DNA of 5,395 nucleotides from Actinomycetes bacterium (GTDB taxonomy: Bacteria > Actinomycetota > Actinomycetes > Actinomycetales > Cellulomonadaceae): the NCBI GenBank assembly GCA_023390875.1, contig JAEWCA010000296.1, positions 1 through 5,395 of the forward strand, given 5' to 3'. Each line of letters opens with the position of its first letter. Positions within the stretch are counted from its first letter, which is position 1. This document shows positions 5,392 through 5,395 of the stretch, in pieces. A model generated the notes under the pieces. The model worked only from the letters and a program-made list of their open reading frames with translations, had not been told where the DNA came from and did no database searches. Position numbers and translations under genes: made by a program.

Positions 5392-5395
5392 CGAT

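Overview
The window looks like a high-GC actinobacterium of the Cellulomonas/Cellulosimicrobium/Streptomyces type. The signs are strong G/C third-position bias, Sec-exported multidomain glycoside hydrolases, a Pro-Thr linker joined to a family 2 cellulose-binding module, and hairpin terminators without a U tract. Genus and strain cannot be fixed from the sequence alone.

There are three complete protein genes, all predicted secreted beta-mannan-degrading enzymes. (1) Positions 30-2018, minus strand: a 662-aa GH5 (GH5_7-like) endo-beta-1,4-mannanase with a bacterial Ig/cadherin-like domain and an unassigned C-terminal beta-sandwich, probably carbohydrate-binding. (2) Positions 2527-3474, plus strand: a 315-aa protein with three short CBM10-like modules followed by a GH134 domain, the lysozyme-fold inverting beta-mannanase family. 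(3) Positions 3739-5391, plus strand: a 550-aa GH5 (GH5_7-like) mannanase with a Pro-Thr linker and a C-terminal CBM2. Genes 1 and 2 are divergent across a 508-bp control region. Gene 3 follows gene 2 in the same direction after a 264-bp gap that holds a strong hairpin terminator and then its own promoter.

The most interesting non-coding signal is a 23-bp AT-rich, dyad-like motif found once upstream of each gene (2103-2125, 2307-2329, 3698-3720). Without gaps, the three copies share 12 of 23 positions, and pairs match at 17, 14 and 12 positions. In front of gene 3 it lies where the transcription start is expected, just after a TTGACC-N18-TATGGT promoter, as a repressor operator would. This suggests the three genes form one mannan regulon controlled by a repressor encoded outside the window. 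The operator identity is inferred.

The enzymes probably act together outside the cell. Two retaining GH5 mannanases and one inverting GH134 mannanase would cut mannan or glucomannan in plant cell walls, each held to the substrate by a different binding module (CBM2, CBM10-like triplet, unassigned sandwich). No transporter, regulator, beta-mannosidase, RNA gene, mobile element or CRISPR array is visible.
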